Positions 25,645-34,094 of a stretch of DNA of 64,000 nt are shown in pieces. This DNA comes from JACMQW01 sp964536965. Lineage in GTDB: Bacteria; Bdellovibrionota; UBA1018. Position 1 is the first letter of the stretch, and each line of letters starts with the position of its first letter. The notes below the pieces were generated by a model. That model was not told the DNA's origin. It saw nothing but the letters and a program-made list of their open reading frames with translations, and did no database searches. The position numbers and the translations under genes were made by a program. The DNA is taken from assembly GCA_964536965.1 (NCBI GenBank), contig CAZIAL010000002.1:100489-164488 (forward strand), written 5' to 3'.

Positions 25645-27882
25645 ATGGTGCATCTCCCCGATCTGATTCAGGACCTCGGACTGATTCTGATGGCTGCGGC
25701 CGTCGTCACGCTCATCTTTCGGATGATTCGCCAACCGGTGGTACTGGGCTATCTCATCGCCGGGATGCTGGTGGGACCCCATTTCCACCTCGTACCGACG
25801 GTGAAAGATGTCGCCAACATTTCCATCTGGGCGGAAATCGGCGTCATCTTCATGCTCTTTGGCCTCGGGCTCGAATTCAGTTTCAAGAAACTGGTCAAGG
25901 TCGGAAAGAGCGCGGGAATCACCGCGACCTTCGAGATCATATTCATGATCGCCGTGGGTTATGTCGTCGGCATGGCGTTGGGCTGGTCTAAAATGGACAG
26001 CCTGTTTCTCGGCGCGATTCTCTCCATGTCCTCGACGACGATCATCGTCCGTGCGTTCGACGAACTCGGGATGAAGACGCGAGGATTCGCATCGCTCGTC
26101 TTCGGCGTTCTGATCGTCGAGGACCTGATCGCGATACTCCTCCTCGTCCTGCTTTCTTCGGTCGCCGCGACCCAGAGCCTCTCGGGTACGGCCCTGCTCG
26201 GATCATCACTCCGCCTCAGTTTCTTCCTCATCCTCTGGTTCCTGCTCGGGATCTATCTTCTCCCGACCCTGTTCGACAAAATTCGGAAGGCTCTCTCGGA
26301 CGAGACGACCCTGATCATCTCGATCGGCCTCTGTCTGATGATGGTGATTATCGCCACCGGGGTCGGATTCTCTCCGGCCCTCGGCGCTTTCGTCATGGGG
26401 TCCATCCTGGCGGAAACTCGGGAAGGTCACCGCATCGAGCGGGTGATCCTTTCGGTGAAGGATCTCTTCTCGGCCGTCTTTTTCGTTTCGGTCGGGATGA
26501 TGATCGATCCCGCGATTATGAGGGAACATTTCGGCGTGATCGTCTTCCTGACGTTTCTCACGATCGTCGGAAAATTCATCAGTTCGGGTTTAGGCGCGCT
26601 CATTTCGGGAAGAAGCCTGAAACATTCGATCCAGGGTGGGCTCAGTCTCGCGCAGATCGGTGAATTCTCCTTCATCATCGCGACGCTCGGGAAGACGTTG
26701 GGCGTGACGAGCGACTTCCTCTATCCGATCGCGGTCGCAGTTTCGGGGGTCACGACCTTCACGACCCCTTATCAGATTAAGAACTCGGAAAAGTTCTATA
26801 ATTGGTTGAACCGCCGGATTCCGAACTCGTTTCGTCAGCTGCTGGCGCGCTACGAGACCGCGATGTCCGGAGGCGGCGATGCGAATGTGATCGGATTGGT
26901 ATTTCGCGAGTACGGGGCGAAAATCCTTCTGAATGCCGTGCTCGTCGTCGCGCTTAGCCTCGCCCTCAGTCGGGCCGGTCTACCGCGGTTGCGGGATGGT
27001 TTCGGCGAGGTTCCTTATCTGAATCTCATGGTGTGCGGGGTGGCTTTGCTCCTGTCGGCGCCGTTTCTTTGGGCGATTTTCCTAGGCCGTCCGGCGCACG
27101 CAGAAAGTTATGGAGAGGCCACGGTGAATCGGCTGCGACGGCTGCAGCTCGGAATCACGTCCGTTCGTTTTATGTTCGGAGTGGCGCTCGTTATTTTCGT
27201 CGTCAGCCAGTTTACATCCGTGCTCGCGCTGTCGGGTCTCGTACTGATCGCGCTGGCCGCGCTCGCGACGCTATTTTTTACGCGATTCTCGGAGCCACTC
27301 TACGAAAAAATGGAGCGCCGATTTGTCGCGAATCTGAACGAGAACGAACGTCTCGCTCTGGAACGGCATAAGAATCTTCATCCGGCGCTCGCGCCATGGG
27401 ACGCGGTGCTCGTCGAAATGAAGGTCTCCGCGAGTTCCCCCTTGGTCGCGAAAACCCTTCTCCAGTCCCAGCTGAAAGAGAAGTATGGGGTTACCATCGC
27501 CATGATCGATCGGGGGGGGCGACGAATCCTTTCCCCGAAACGGGACGACCTCCTCCTCCCGGGCGACGAGATTTTTCTGATTGGTACGGACGAGCAGCTT
27601 GCCTCGGCGCGGCCGGAGATCGAGTCGGCCATTCCGGAAGAACTGCCGCCGATGTCGGAGTCCTATGGACTGACTTCCCTCACGCTTTTGCCCACCGATC
27701 CGTTCGTGAACAAACCGATCCGTGAGTGCGGTCTGCGCGAGGCGATCGACGGACTCATCGTCGGTCTCGAGCGGGACGGGAAACGATACCTCAGCCCCGA
27801 CTCGTCGATGGCGCTCCTTCCGGGCGATCTCGTGTGGATCGTGGGCGATCGCTCGCGCATCCGCGAGTTTCGCGGAAACTAG
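25645..27882 (+). CDS. KefB/CPA2-type cation:proton antiporter with TrkA-C domains
   Basis: 745 aa. Residues about 1-385 form the CPA2 exchanger with 12-13 helices; MLFGLGLEFSF, LGAILSMSSTTIIV, GVLIVEDLIAILLL (the VED ion-binding motif) and GFSPALGAFVMG are characteristic. A second hydrophobic block follows (about 435-555, four helices). The soluble C-terminus carries two TrkA-C/RCK-C domains (about 580-660 and 675-745, each ending LLPGD-IxxIG/VG). It likely exchanges K+ or Na+ for H+. No TrkA-N (NAD-binding) domain lies between them, unlike E. coli KefB/C. It stands 17 bases before a small downstream gene. Confidence 0.88.
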   Translation: MVHLPDLIQDLGLILMAAAVVTLIFRMIRQPVVLGYLIAGMLVGPHFHLVPTVKDVANISIWAEIGVIFMLFGLGLEFSFKKLVKVGKSAGITATFEIIFMIAVGYVVGMALGWSKMDSLFLGAILSMSSTTIIVRAFDELGMKTRGFASLVFGVLIVEDLIAILLLVLLSSVAATQSLSGTALLGSSLRLSFFLILWFLLGIYLLPTLFDKIRKALSDETTLIISIGLCLMMVIIATGVGFSPALGAFVMGSILAETREGHRIERVILSVKDLFSAVFFVSVGMMIDPAIMREHFGVIVFLTFLTIVGKFISSGLGALISGRSLKHSIQGGLSLAQIGEFSFIIATLGKTLGVTSDFLYPIAVAVSGVTTFTTPYQIKNSEKFYNWLNRRIPNSFRQLLARYETAMSGGGDANVIGLVFREYGAKILLNAVLVVALSLALSRAGLPRLRDGFGEVPYLNLMVCGVALLLSAPFLWAIFLGRPAHAESYGEATVNRLRRLQLGITSVRFMFGVALVIFVVSQFTSVLALSGLVLIALAALATLFFTRFSEPLYEKMERRFVANLNENERLALERHKNLHPALAPWDAVLVEMKVSASSPLVAKTLLQSQLKEKYGVTIAMIDRGGRRILSPKRDDLLLPGDEIFLIGTDEQLASARPEIESAIPEELPPMSESYGLTSLTLLPTDPFVNKPIRECGLREAIDGLIVGLERDGKRYLSPDSSMALLPGDLVWIVGDRSRIREFRGN

Positions 27883-27898
27883 AGAGAGGTAGAGACGA

Positions 27899-28210
27899 AT
27901 GACCGAACCAGGACTCGCAGCAGGCAAGAAACTCGATCAGCGGGTGAACCTCGCCGTGTTCGACGACGACGCGGGCGAAGCGCCGAAATTCAGCACCGAC
28001 GTCGCGACCGCCTGGCGGGTCGTCGACGAGATCTGCGACCGCGGGTATAAGCTGCAGCTTTCGGGCAGCCGGATCTGGCAGGCGCGGTTTTATAAGTCGG
28101 CGGCGCATACCCTCGAGACGCAGGCCTCGACCGCGACCGGAAGTTCTCCCGCGGAAGCGATCTGCATCGCCGCGCTGATCGTTCTCGGGGCGCACGTTCG
28201 GAAGGACTAA
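27899..28210 (+). CDS. Small protein resembling the phage ABA-sandwich domain
   Basis: 103 aa. The core reads FSTDVATAWRVVDEICDRGYKLQL, then a W.ARF strand and SPAEAICIAALIVLG. This 'STD...AW.vv....G', strand, 'EAICrAAL' order matches the small alpha-beta-alpha 'phage ABA sandwich' proteins that are common in phages and scattered in bacterial chromosomes; their function is unknown. The call rests on pattern recognition only. It lies immediately beside tRNA-Arg and a 16-bp inverted copy of the tRNA 3' region, which would fit a relic of an integrated element. Confidence 0.55.
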   Translation: MTEPGLAAGKKLDQRVNLAVFDDDAGEAPKFSTDVATAWRVVDEICDRGYKLQLSGSRIWQARFYKSAAHTLETQASTATGSSPAEAICIAALIVLGAHVRKD

Positions 28211-28236
28211 GATACCGGCGCGGTCGCGAACTCCGC

Positions 28237-28252
28237 TTCGAATCCTTTTGGA
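28237..28252 (+). repeat. 16-bp copy of the tRNA-Arg T-loop/acceptor sequence, inverted
   Basis: TTCGAATCCTTTTGGA here is identical to 28319-28334 read on the opposite strand, which is the T-loop and 3' acceptor region of tRNA-Arg. The two copies are inverted relative to each other, with 66 bases between them that contain the tRNA terminator. Length and position make chance unlikely. An old attachment-site remnant is one explanation. Confidence 0.6.
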
Positions 28253-28268
28253 GTCGGGATCAGAAAAC

Positions 28269-28302
28269 AAAAAAGGCCACCTCCGAAGAGGCGGCCTTTT
28301 TT
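28269..28302 (-). terminator. Intrinsic terminator of tRNA-Arg (possibly bidirectional)
   Basis: On the minus strand: GGCCGCCTC, a UUCG tetraloop, GAGGTGGCC, then six Ts. The single mismatch on the plus strand is a G-U pair on the minus strand, so it is best for minus-strand transcripts. A T run on the plus side may also stop the upstream plus-strand gene. Confidence 0.9.
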
Positions 28303-28311
28303 GTTTTATAA

Positions 28312-28388
28312 TGGCGGTTCCAAAAGGATTCGAACCTTTGACCTTTGCCTCCGGAGGGCAACGCTCTATCCAGCTGAGCTATGGAACC
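28312..28388 (-). tRNA. tRNA-Arg (anticodon CCG)
   Basis: 77 nt including an encoded CCA. Acceptor stem GGTTCCA/TGGAACC pairs perfectly with discriminator G. D-arm GCTC-AGCTGGATA-GAGC, anticodon stem TTGCC/GGCAA around loop CTCCGGA with anticodon CCG, a 5-base variable region, and T-arm AAAGG-TTCGAAT-CCTTT are all present. It reads CGG arginine codons. Its own terminator is just downstream, and an upstream terminator at 28439-28496 separates it from the preceding gene. Confidence 0.97.
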
Positions 28389-28438
28389 AGACCATTGGCT
28401 CAGTCGTAACACAGGCTTCTACCCCTGGAAAGGAGGTC

Positions 28439-28496
28439 GAAAAACGGGCCGTTCGCCGCCGGAAGTCCCTGGCGGGGAGGAAACGACGAACGGCCC
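28439..28496 (-). terminator. Intrinsic terminator downstream of the 113-aa gene
   Basis: A 10-bp perfect stem (GGGCCGTTCG/CGAACGGCCC, 28446-28455 with 28487-28496) encloses a second 7-bp stem. On the minus strand it is followed by GTTTTT, fitting termination of the gene at 28531-28872, 35 bases beyond its stop. Confidence 0.8.
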
Positions 28497-28530
28497 ATGC
28501 CTCTGTAGGGGCACTTTTAAAGTCAGGGTC

Positions 28531-28872
28531 TCAGCCGAGCATCCGGAACTGCCCGCCCTCGCTCGCGGCGGCCTTTTCGCAAAGCTGCTCGAGCCGATCG
28601 TGGATAATCTTGTATTTGGATTGGAGTTCTCCGAAGAACACCCCCGAGTCGATGAGCTCGTCGTGGCATTCGCGCAGGTTTAGGAGCGCCGAAAAGAAGT
28701 GTCTCCCCTCTTCCGAAGGCCGCTTCGCGTGGAGGCTATGCGTGAAGGACTGGATCATTTGTTCGGCGCTGCGAAGCAAACGGTTCTTTTTCGGGGCTTC
28801 AGCGATGTCCGCTACGAGACAGAGCTGGTGAAATGAAAGGGCGAACTGGTAGGTCAGATAGTTCTTGAACAT
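28531..28872 (-). CDS. Small all-helical protein of unknown function
   Basis: 113 aa, predicted as four amphipathic helices. FALSFHQLCLVADIA, LLRSAEQMIQSFTHS, FFSALLNLRECHDEL and KYKIIHDRLEQLC give an arrangement reminiscent of the four-helix-bundle family (Avd / 23S rRNA intervening-sequence proteins), but without the usual 'IAEG' signature. A C-terminal flexible tail ends the protein. It is monocistronic with its own terminator. The family similarity is a guess; no function is proposed. Confidence 0.6.
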   Translation of the reverse strand: MFKNYLTYQFALSFHQLCLVADIAEAPKKNRLLRSAEQMIQSFTHSLHAKRPSEEGRHFFSALLNLRECHDELIDSGVFFGELQSKYKIIHDRLEQLCEKAAASEGGQFRMLG

Positions 28873-29252
28873 CAGGGTCCTCCTTGAGCATCCAAGTCGC
28901 GTTTCCCAAACAGAAAGTTCGAGAGAAGGGTCATCAGAGCTCTTTCGATTCGGCGCGCCTCCTGCCCACCGAGTATCCGCACTCCCATGCGGATCACCCT
29001 GACACGGCTATCTTACGCAGAACTTGTGCCAAAACTCCCGGAGGCGAAATGGTACGCAGAGATTGTATAAAAACGGCCACTTCACGCATCGCGAGTTAAA
29101 TAATGCGCGTCAATGATGCGCTCCTATCGCGAAAATTTTTCAATTACGGTGACGTAAAAAGAGTCGAAACGACTCCGCAGAATGTCACTTTTGGTTTTTC
29201 GCACCTGCTGAAGACCCGCGGTGGGAGCGGAATTCCGCGGAATAGAATCCGA
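28873..29252. other. Non-coding gap of 380 bases
   Basis: Between the divergently placed 113-aa gene start and the end of yggS. It is more AT-rich than the surroundings toward its right half (for example the stretch around 29080-29160). It holds the yggS-side terminator at 29156-29175 and presumably the promoter for the 113-aa gene. I see no convincing ORF, tRNA or known RNA family. Confidence 0.6.
29156..29175 (-). terminator. Intrinsic terminator after the maf-yggS unit
   Basis: On the minus strand GAGTCG-TTT-CGACTC is followed by five Ts. It lies about 78 bases beyond the yggS stop. Confidence 0.65.
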
Positions 29253-29969
29253 CTAAAGTTTTTCGCGCGGTGATCGGCTGCCGAAGATCGCGGTGCCGAT
29301 GCGCAAATAGGTGGCTCCCTCGGCGATCGCGTCGGAAAAATCAGATGTCATGCCCATGGAGAGATCGCCACGCGTGAGGGGCCGGAGAGCGGCCTCCAGA
29401 GCGGCCATTCGGTGGAAGGCTTCACGCGCCCCGCCCACCCGCTTCGGATCTGGAATGGCCATGAGCCCGCGAAGTTCGAGGTTTGGAAACGTGCCGATGG
29501 CCTCCGCTAATTTTCGAATCTCGGAAATGCGTACGCCGGATTTGCTTTCTTCGTCGTCGACGTTCACTTCGATCAGCACTCGAACGGGGCCTTTTTCAGG
29601 CCTTTCCGCGGCTTCCGCGCGTTTCGAAATTTCCTCCGCGAGCTTCAGCGAGGAGACCCCGTGAATCATGAAAACCCACGGGAGGAGGATCTTCACCTTG
29701 TTCGATTGGAGGTGACCGATAAAGTGCCAGCGGATCTCCGTGAGTCCTTCCGCGCGCGCCTGGGTGGCCTTCGCGATCATTTCCTGAACGTAATTCTCCC
29801 CGAAATCCCGATGGCCCTCTTGGTAGAGTTCCCGAATTTTCTCGAACGGGTGGGTTTTGCTCACGGCGATGAGCTTCGCCGCATCCGCGGCGCGACCCGC
29901 TTGGAGGGCCGCCGCAGCGATCGCTTTGCGAATCGCTCGGTAATTTCCGAGTAGTTCAGTCGTCGTCAT
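29253..29969 (-). CDS. yggS: PLP homeostasis protein YggS/PROSC family
   Basis: 238 aa from the ATG at 29969; this start overlaps the maf stop by 4 bases and matches the usual N-terminus. TIM-barrel protein that binds pyridoxal phosphate and keeps free PLP low. LIAVSKTHPFEKI holds the PLP Lys, FGENYVQEM and WHFIGHLQSNK are hallmark motifs, and SMGMTSDFSDAIAEGATYLRIGTAIFG is the phosphate-binding end. It is not an alanine racemase despite the fold. Confidence 0.95.
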   Translation of the reverse strand: MTTTELLGNYRAIRKAIAAAALQAGRAADAAKLIAVSKTHPFEKIRELYQEGHRDFGENYVQEMIAKATQARAEGLTEIRWHFIGHLQSNKVKILLPWVFMIHGVSSLKLAEEISKRAEAAERPEKGPVRVLIEVNVDDEESKSGVRISEIRKLAEAIGTFPNLELRGLMAIPDPKRVGGAREAFHRMAALEAALRPLTRGDLSMGMTSDFSDAIAEGATYLRIGTAIFGSRSPREKL

Positions 29970-30598
29970 CGCGTCGATTTCTTCCGCCCGCCGGATTTCC
30001 AGCCGGGACGGAGCTTGAACTTTTTCTCGAGATCCTGGACGAGCTCTGACATCGGGAGTCCGACAACATTCGAGTACGAGCCGCGGATTTCCTGGATCAG
30101 GCACATTCCGATACCCTGCGCCGCATAGGCGCCCGCTTTATCCATGGGTTCACCGCTCTCGACATAATCGGCGATTTCCCCCGGCGTGAGTTTTCGCATC
30201 TTCACGGACGTCGAAACCACGGCATCGTGCCAGCGCTGGATCTTCCCCCCCGAAAACGCGCAGATCACATATCCCGTCAGAACGGTGTGGGTCTTTCCTG
30301 CGATCGTCCGCAGCATTTTGCGCGCTTCGGTAACGGAGAGCGGCTTGTTCAACACCCGTTTGCGATCGGGAGAAACCACGGTCGTATCCGCAGCGATGAG
30401 GAGGCCGTCCTCTCCGCCGCGAACTTTTTCGAAAGCGGCGAGCGCTTTCTCGGTCGCGAATCGCGCGACCATCTTCCGGGGGGATTCGCCGGGGCACTCG
30501 ACTTCGTCGGTTTCAGGTTTCACGATTTCGAAGGCGAAACCGATTTCCCGAAGGAGCTGTTGGCGGCGAGGGGAAGTGGAAGCGAGGTAAATCTTCAT
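29966..30598 (-). CDS. maf: Maf-like nucleoside-triphosphate pyrophosphatase
   Basis: 210 aa. Maf proteins hydrolyse non-canonical or pyrimidine NTPs (dTTP, UTP) to monophosphates and are linked to septum formation. LASTSPRRQQLLREIG is the conserved N-terminal signature, and ADTTVVSPDRKRVLNKP and SGEPMDKAGAYAAQGIG are the other two active-site blocks. The tail after residue 195 is Lys/Arg-rich. It overlaps yggS by 4 bases. Confidence 0.94.
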   Translation of the reverse strand: MKIYLASTSPRRQQLLREIGFAFEIVKPETDEVECPGESPRKMVARFATEKALAAFEKVRGGEDGLLIAADTTVVSPDRKRVLNKPLSVTEARKMLRTIAGKTHTVLTGYVICAFSGGKIQRWHDAVVSTSVKMRKLTPGEIADYVESGEPMDKAGAYAAQGIGMCLIQEIRGSYSNVVGLPMSELVQDLEKKFKLRPGWKSGGRKKSTR

Positions 30599-30635
30599 GG
30601 ACGGTCCGGGGGATGGGGTGCGCTCTTCGTCGGTT

Positions 30636-31619
30636 TCAGTAATAGAACTGATTCACGATGTAACGGAACTGGTCCTTGAATTCACGGATATTGTCGAGGC
30701 GCTCGAAGATCACGCAAACTTCCGTTTTCGAGTTCTTCTCGGAGAGAAAGAGCAGCGAGCCCCCGGTGCGAAAGGTGGTGGCCAGGCCGAGGCCCGCGCC
30801 GGCGACGCTGACCTTCATTTTATACTGTTCGTCTTTGTAGACCGTCGACAGATGGCGCAGCACCTTCTCCTTGTCGATGGACCCGTACTGATCAGTCGCG
30901 CAGATGCCGACTTGGACGCCGTCGAACGCGATCGAGACGTCGATCGACGCCCGGTCCGAGAGTTCGATGTCCGTGTCCCGCGGGGTCTGCTCGTAGATAC
31001 GGCGACCGGTCGCGTCCGTCGGAGCGGCGAAAATCGCGTTCATGATCAGCTCGTCGACGGCGTTCGCGATTGTATTCGCCATGCGAGTCGGATACTTCGC
31101 CTTGATCAGGTATGCGCGGAGCGCTTCTACGACCTGTTGTTTCTGGGTCGACCGCTTCATCTGGATCGTCTGGACTTGGGACTTCGGGTGGAAAAAATTC
31201 CGAATGCCGAAAGCGCGCTCGAGCAAGGTCGCTTTCACGACATAGGAATAGCGGATGCCCGCCTTCGCGGCTTTGTCGGGTCCGGAATATTTCCGCAGCA
31301 CGAAGTTTCCGAAAAGGGGGCTTTCCGTGAGGAACTTTCGCTCTTCCAGGTCGAGATCGGAGAGGTAGTGGAACCGGTTCGTATTCACGCGATCGCTGAA
31401 CAATCCGACTTGGTCGTGGATCGCCGATTCGAAGGCGCGGAAACCCGGCTCGGTCCCGAAGTCGACGAAGATCGCTCCGACGTCCTTCTCCTTGATGAGA
31501 TCCGCGATCTGCATCAGATCCACGGACTGGACGAATTCGAGTTCCGCCGTCTCCGCGATTTTCTGCGCGAAGACGACGTCGTCGGGTCGGTTTGAGACGA
31601 GGATGAGGGTTTGGGCCAC
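30636..31619 (-). CDS. Anti-sigma-type HATPase (RsbW-like) with receiver-like N-terminus
   Basis: 327 aa. The C-terminal part is a GHKL ATPase: N-box IANAVDELIMNAIF (N186, E190, N194) and G-box GAGLGLA (274-280). The N-terminal 110 residues look like a degenerate receiver (LILVSNRPDDVV, then AIFVDFG with an Asp at 52) but lack the paired acidic residues and Lys of an active one. Proteins of this kind phosphorylate a STAS antagonist and bind a sigma factor or another target. The STAS partner is 18 bases upstream on the same strand and the PP2C phosphatase is divergent. The output target is not in the window. Confidence 0.77.
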   Translation of the reverse strand: MAQTLILVSNRPDDVVFAQKIAETAELEFVQSVDLMQIADLIKEKDVGAIFVDFGTEPGFRAFESAIHDQVGLFSDRVNTNRFHYLSDLDLEERKFLTESPLFGNFVLRKYSGPDKAAKAGIRYSYVVKATLLERAFGIRNFFHPKSQVQTIQMKRSTQKQQVVEALRAYLIKAKYPTRMANTIANAVDELIMNAIFAAPTDATGRRIYEQTPRDTDIELSDRASIDVSIAFDGVQVGICATDQYGSIDKEKVLRHLSTVYKDEQYKMKVSVAGAGLGLATTFRTGGSLLFLSEKNSKTEVCVIFERLDNIREFKDQFRYIVNQFYY

Positions 31620-31637
31620 CAGTAATCCGACTGGCCG

Positions 31638-32102
31638 TTATCGTGAGAGGAAAGAGAAATACTCTTCTTCGATGTCGTCGAAGACTGCTTTACCCGAACA
31701 CTTCGTGCATTTCAGCTCCGGCAGCTGAATCGAGTTTGGATTCAGGTCAGCGGTGCGGAAAAGCGCGATGAGCTCGGCCTTGCAGTTGGTGCAGGCGAAC
31801 GGCACATAGATCGACTCGACGGTTCCGCCGCAGACGAAGTTCGAGATGAGGTTCACCTGCTCCACGATGGCGGTCGAACATTGGAAGAAAGTCATCTTCA
31901 CGTTCTTCGCCTGAAGGGTCTGGAAGTACTTGATCCAGCCTTTTACGCCGACCGAGTTGATTCGAGTGATTTCTTTGCAGTCGACGCGAACCTCGGCGGG
32001 CGTCGGGCCGACCATTTCTTCCAGGTTCACGGTTTCCTCGATGGAACCGGAGAGCCGGATGGTTAGGATGTTTCCGTTCGCTTCTTTCGCGACCTTGATC
32101 AT
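31638..32102 (-). CDS. STAS-domain anti-anti-sigma-like protein with zinc ribbon
   Basis: 154 aa. Residues 1-95 follow the STAS pattern, with VRVDCKEITRINSVGVKGW placing Ser50 at the residue usually phosphorylated in SpoIIAA/RsbV. The C-terminal 55 residues hold CTNC (104-107) and KCTKC (132-135), a treble Cys-pair zinc ribbon that standard RsbV proteins lack. It is expected to be phosphorylated by the adjacent HATPase and dephosphorylated by the divergent PP2C phosphatase. The zinc ribbon might recruit a different partner. Confidence 0.78.
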   Translation of the reverse strand: MIKVAKEANGNILTIRLSGSIEETVNLEEMVGPTPAEVRVDCKEITRINSVGVKGWIKYFQTLQAKNVKMTFFQCSTAIVEQVNLISNFVCGGTVESIYVPFACTNCKAELIALFRTADLNPNSIQLPELKCTKCSGKAVFDDIEEEYFSFLSR

Positions 32103-32168
32103 GGGGAATTACCTCTGCGGGAGCCGCAATCTATTGAAATCTTTCTAAATTCCGGGGAGACTTTGAGT

Positions 32169-34079
32169 ATGGGGCAACAGAACTTTCGAGTCAAATTCTC
32201 ACTCGGGTCGAAACTCGTCTTGAGTTTAAGTCTGTTGTTTTTCGTCATCGTCGGTTTTTTGAGCTATTCCGCGGTAAAACTCGTGGTTGATGACAAGGTG
32301 GATTACGCCTTCCAGCTGAAGTCGATGGAGGCTTACATAGCGGGTCAAGACTTTAACGAGAAAGTCCGCCCGGTCATCGATAACCTCCGACTCTATCTTA
32401 CGACTTTCGATCCGCGCCTCCCGGTGACCCCTATCCAGACGGATAACCTGAAAAACCTCGTCCACTCCCAGCTGGAGGCGGGTCTCTATCTTTCCTTTCT
32501 CGTGAAGCCGGACGGTACCGCCACAATTTTGACGAAAAACACCAACGAAGAGGTGCTGAAGAAGGCGGGGTACAACCCCGACGCCATCGCGCCCGACACC
32601 GAGCTGCTGAAAAAGGTCCGGGAGGAGGTTCAGGAAAGATCTTTCTCCTTCCAGAACTTTCCGCAGCCGGGCGGCATTCCGCTTCTTCTCGTGGCGTTCG
32701 GCGATGTCGGTCTGAAGGATTACGAAAAAGGGATGCCCATCGGCATCGCGTTCATCGACGGTCGGTCCCTGATTTCTAACGCCCGCTTCGGCGAGACGAC
32801 GATCACGACCCCGACCGGAAGAGTCCTCGCTTCGACGAATGCTCGGCTGAACCTCGAATCGCCGAATATCGCCGCGCATCCGAATTTCGTCGGCGCCACC
32901 GCCGCGAAAATGGGTTCCGGCACGAAGGAATTCGAAATCGACGGCAAAGTCTATCTGGGCGCCTTTCGCCGTCTTCCCATCGGACCGATTGTACTGACGC
33001 AGCTGGAAAAAAGAAAAGCGATCGAAGCTGCGTTCACGCTGGGAGAACGGCTCGGCATGATGGGGATCATTTCCATCATCGCGGCGATCCTATTCGCCAT
33101 CGTATTCTCCAATTCCATCACGAAACCGCTCAAGCAGCTGACGCTCGCGACCGCCGCCGTGGCCCGTGGGGAGTTCAACATCGAATCGAAGGTGAAGACG
33201 CGCGACGAAGTCGGAATGCTCGCGAACTCCTTCGATCTCATGTCGAAGAAGATCCAGGAACTGATCGTCGAACAGGTGAAAAAGGCTCATATGGCGGAGG
33301 AGCTGAAAGTCGCCGCGGCGGTGCAGGAGAGCCTGATTCCGCCGCCCGAGTACCGGGACGACCACCTCGAGATCATCGGAAGTTATCAGTCCGCATCCGA
33401 ATGCGGCGGGGACTGGTGGGGGTTCTTTCGGATCAAGAACAAACTTTGCGTGATGATCGCGGACGCGACCGGTCACGGAGTTCCGTCCGCCCTGATCACC
33501 GCTTCCGCCCGAAGCTGTTTTTCGGTTCTGGCGAAGTTGGCCCAGGAGAAAGCGTTCTTCCGCCTCTCGCCGGGCGAGATGATGTCCTACACCAATCGGG
33601 TGATCTTCGACGCCGCTATGACGAAGATCATGATGACCTTCTTTATCGGGGTGATCGACCTCGAGGCGAAGACGATCACTTACGCGAACGCCGGCCACAA
33701 TCCTCCCTGGCTTTTTCGAAAAAACGGCGAGCGCTTCGAGCTGAAGTCGCTGCTTTCGAGGGGGAATCGTCTGGGCGAAGTCGAGGAGTCGGGACTTTAC
33801 GAGGAAGCGACCCTCCCGATGGATATCGAGGACATCCTCTTTCTCTACACCGATGGACTCGTGGAGAATAAGAACGAAGGCGGAGAGCAGTACGGCAAGA
33901 AGCGCACGAAGAAGATCGTCGAAGAGAATCTCGTGAACGGCCCGCGCGGAATCATCGATGCGCTGAAAAAATCTTATATGGAGTATAACGGAAGCGTGAA
34001 GTCGCTCGACGACGACATCACGCTCGCCTCGATTCGGATTCATGCCGAAGCGCAGGCGTCAGCAGAGCCGACGGCTTAA
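32169..34079 (+). CDS. Membrane PP2C-type (SpoIIE/RsbU) phosphatase with sensor and HAMP domains
   Basis: 636 aa from the ATG at 32169 (a TTG two codons upstream is less likely). Transmembrane helix 1 near residue 15-35, a periplasmic Cache-like sensor of about 250 residues, transmembrane helix 2 (MGIISIIAAILFAIVFSN), HAMP (SITKPLKQLTLATAAVARGEF), then a SpoIIE PP2C domain. Metal-binding motifs GGDWWGFF, IADATGHGVPSALI, NAGHNPPWLF and FLYTDGLVENKN are all present. It likely senses an external signal and dephosphorylates the divergent STAS protein. The FecR-type gene follows 15 bases later. Confidence 0.88.
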   Translation: MGQQNFRVKFSLGSKLVLSLSLLFFVIVGFLSYSAVKLVVDDKVDYAFQLKSMEAYIAGQDFNEKVRPVIDNLRLYLTTFDPRLPVTPIQTDNLKNLVHSQLEAGLYLSFLVKPDGTATILTKNTNEEVLKKAGYNPDAIAPDTELLKKVREEVQERSFSFQNFPQPGGIPLLLVAFGDVGLKDYEKGMPIGIAFIDGRSLISNARFGETTITTPTGRVLASTNARLNLESPNIAAHPNFVGATAAKMGSGTKEFEIDGKVYLGAFRRLPIGPIVLTQLEKRKAIEAAFTLGERLGMMGIISIIAAILFAIVFSNSITKPLKQLTLATAAVARGEFNIESKVKTRDEVGMLANSFDLMSKKIQELIVEQVKKAHMAEELKVAAAVQESLIPPPEYRDDHLEIIGSYQSASECGGDWWGFFRIKNKLCVMIADATGHGVPSALITASARSCFSVLAKLAQEKAFFRLSPGEMMSYTNRVIFDAAMTKIMMTFFIGVIDLEAKTITYANAGHNPPWLFRKNGERFELKSLLSRGNRLGEVEESGLYEEATLPMDIEDILFLYTDGLVENKNEGGEQYGKKRTKKIVEENLVNGPRGIIDALKKSYMEYNGSVKSLDDDITLASIRIHAEAQASAEPTA

Positions 34080-34094
34080 GGTAAGGAGCGTTCA

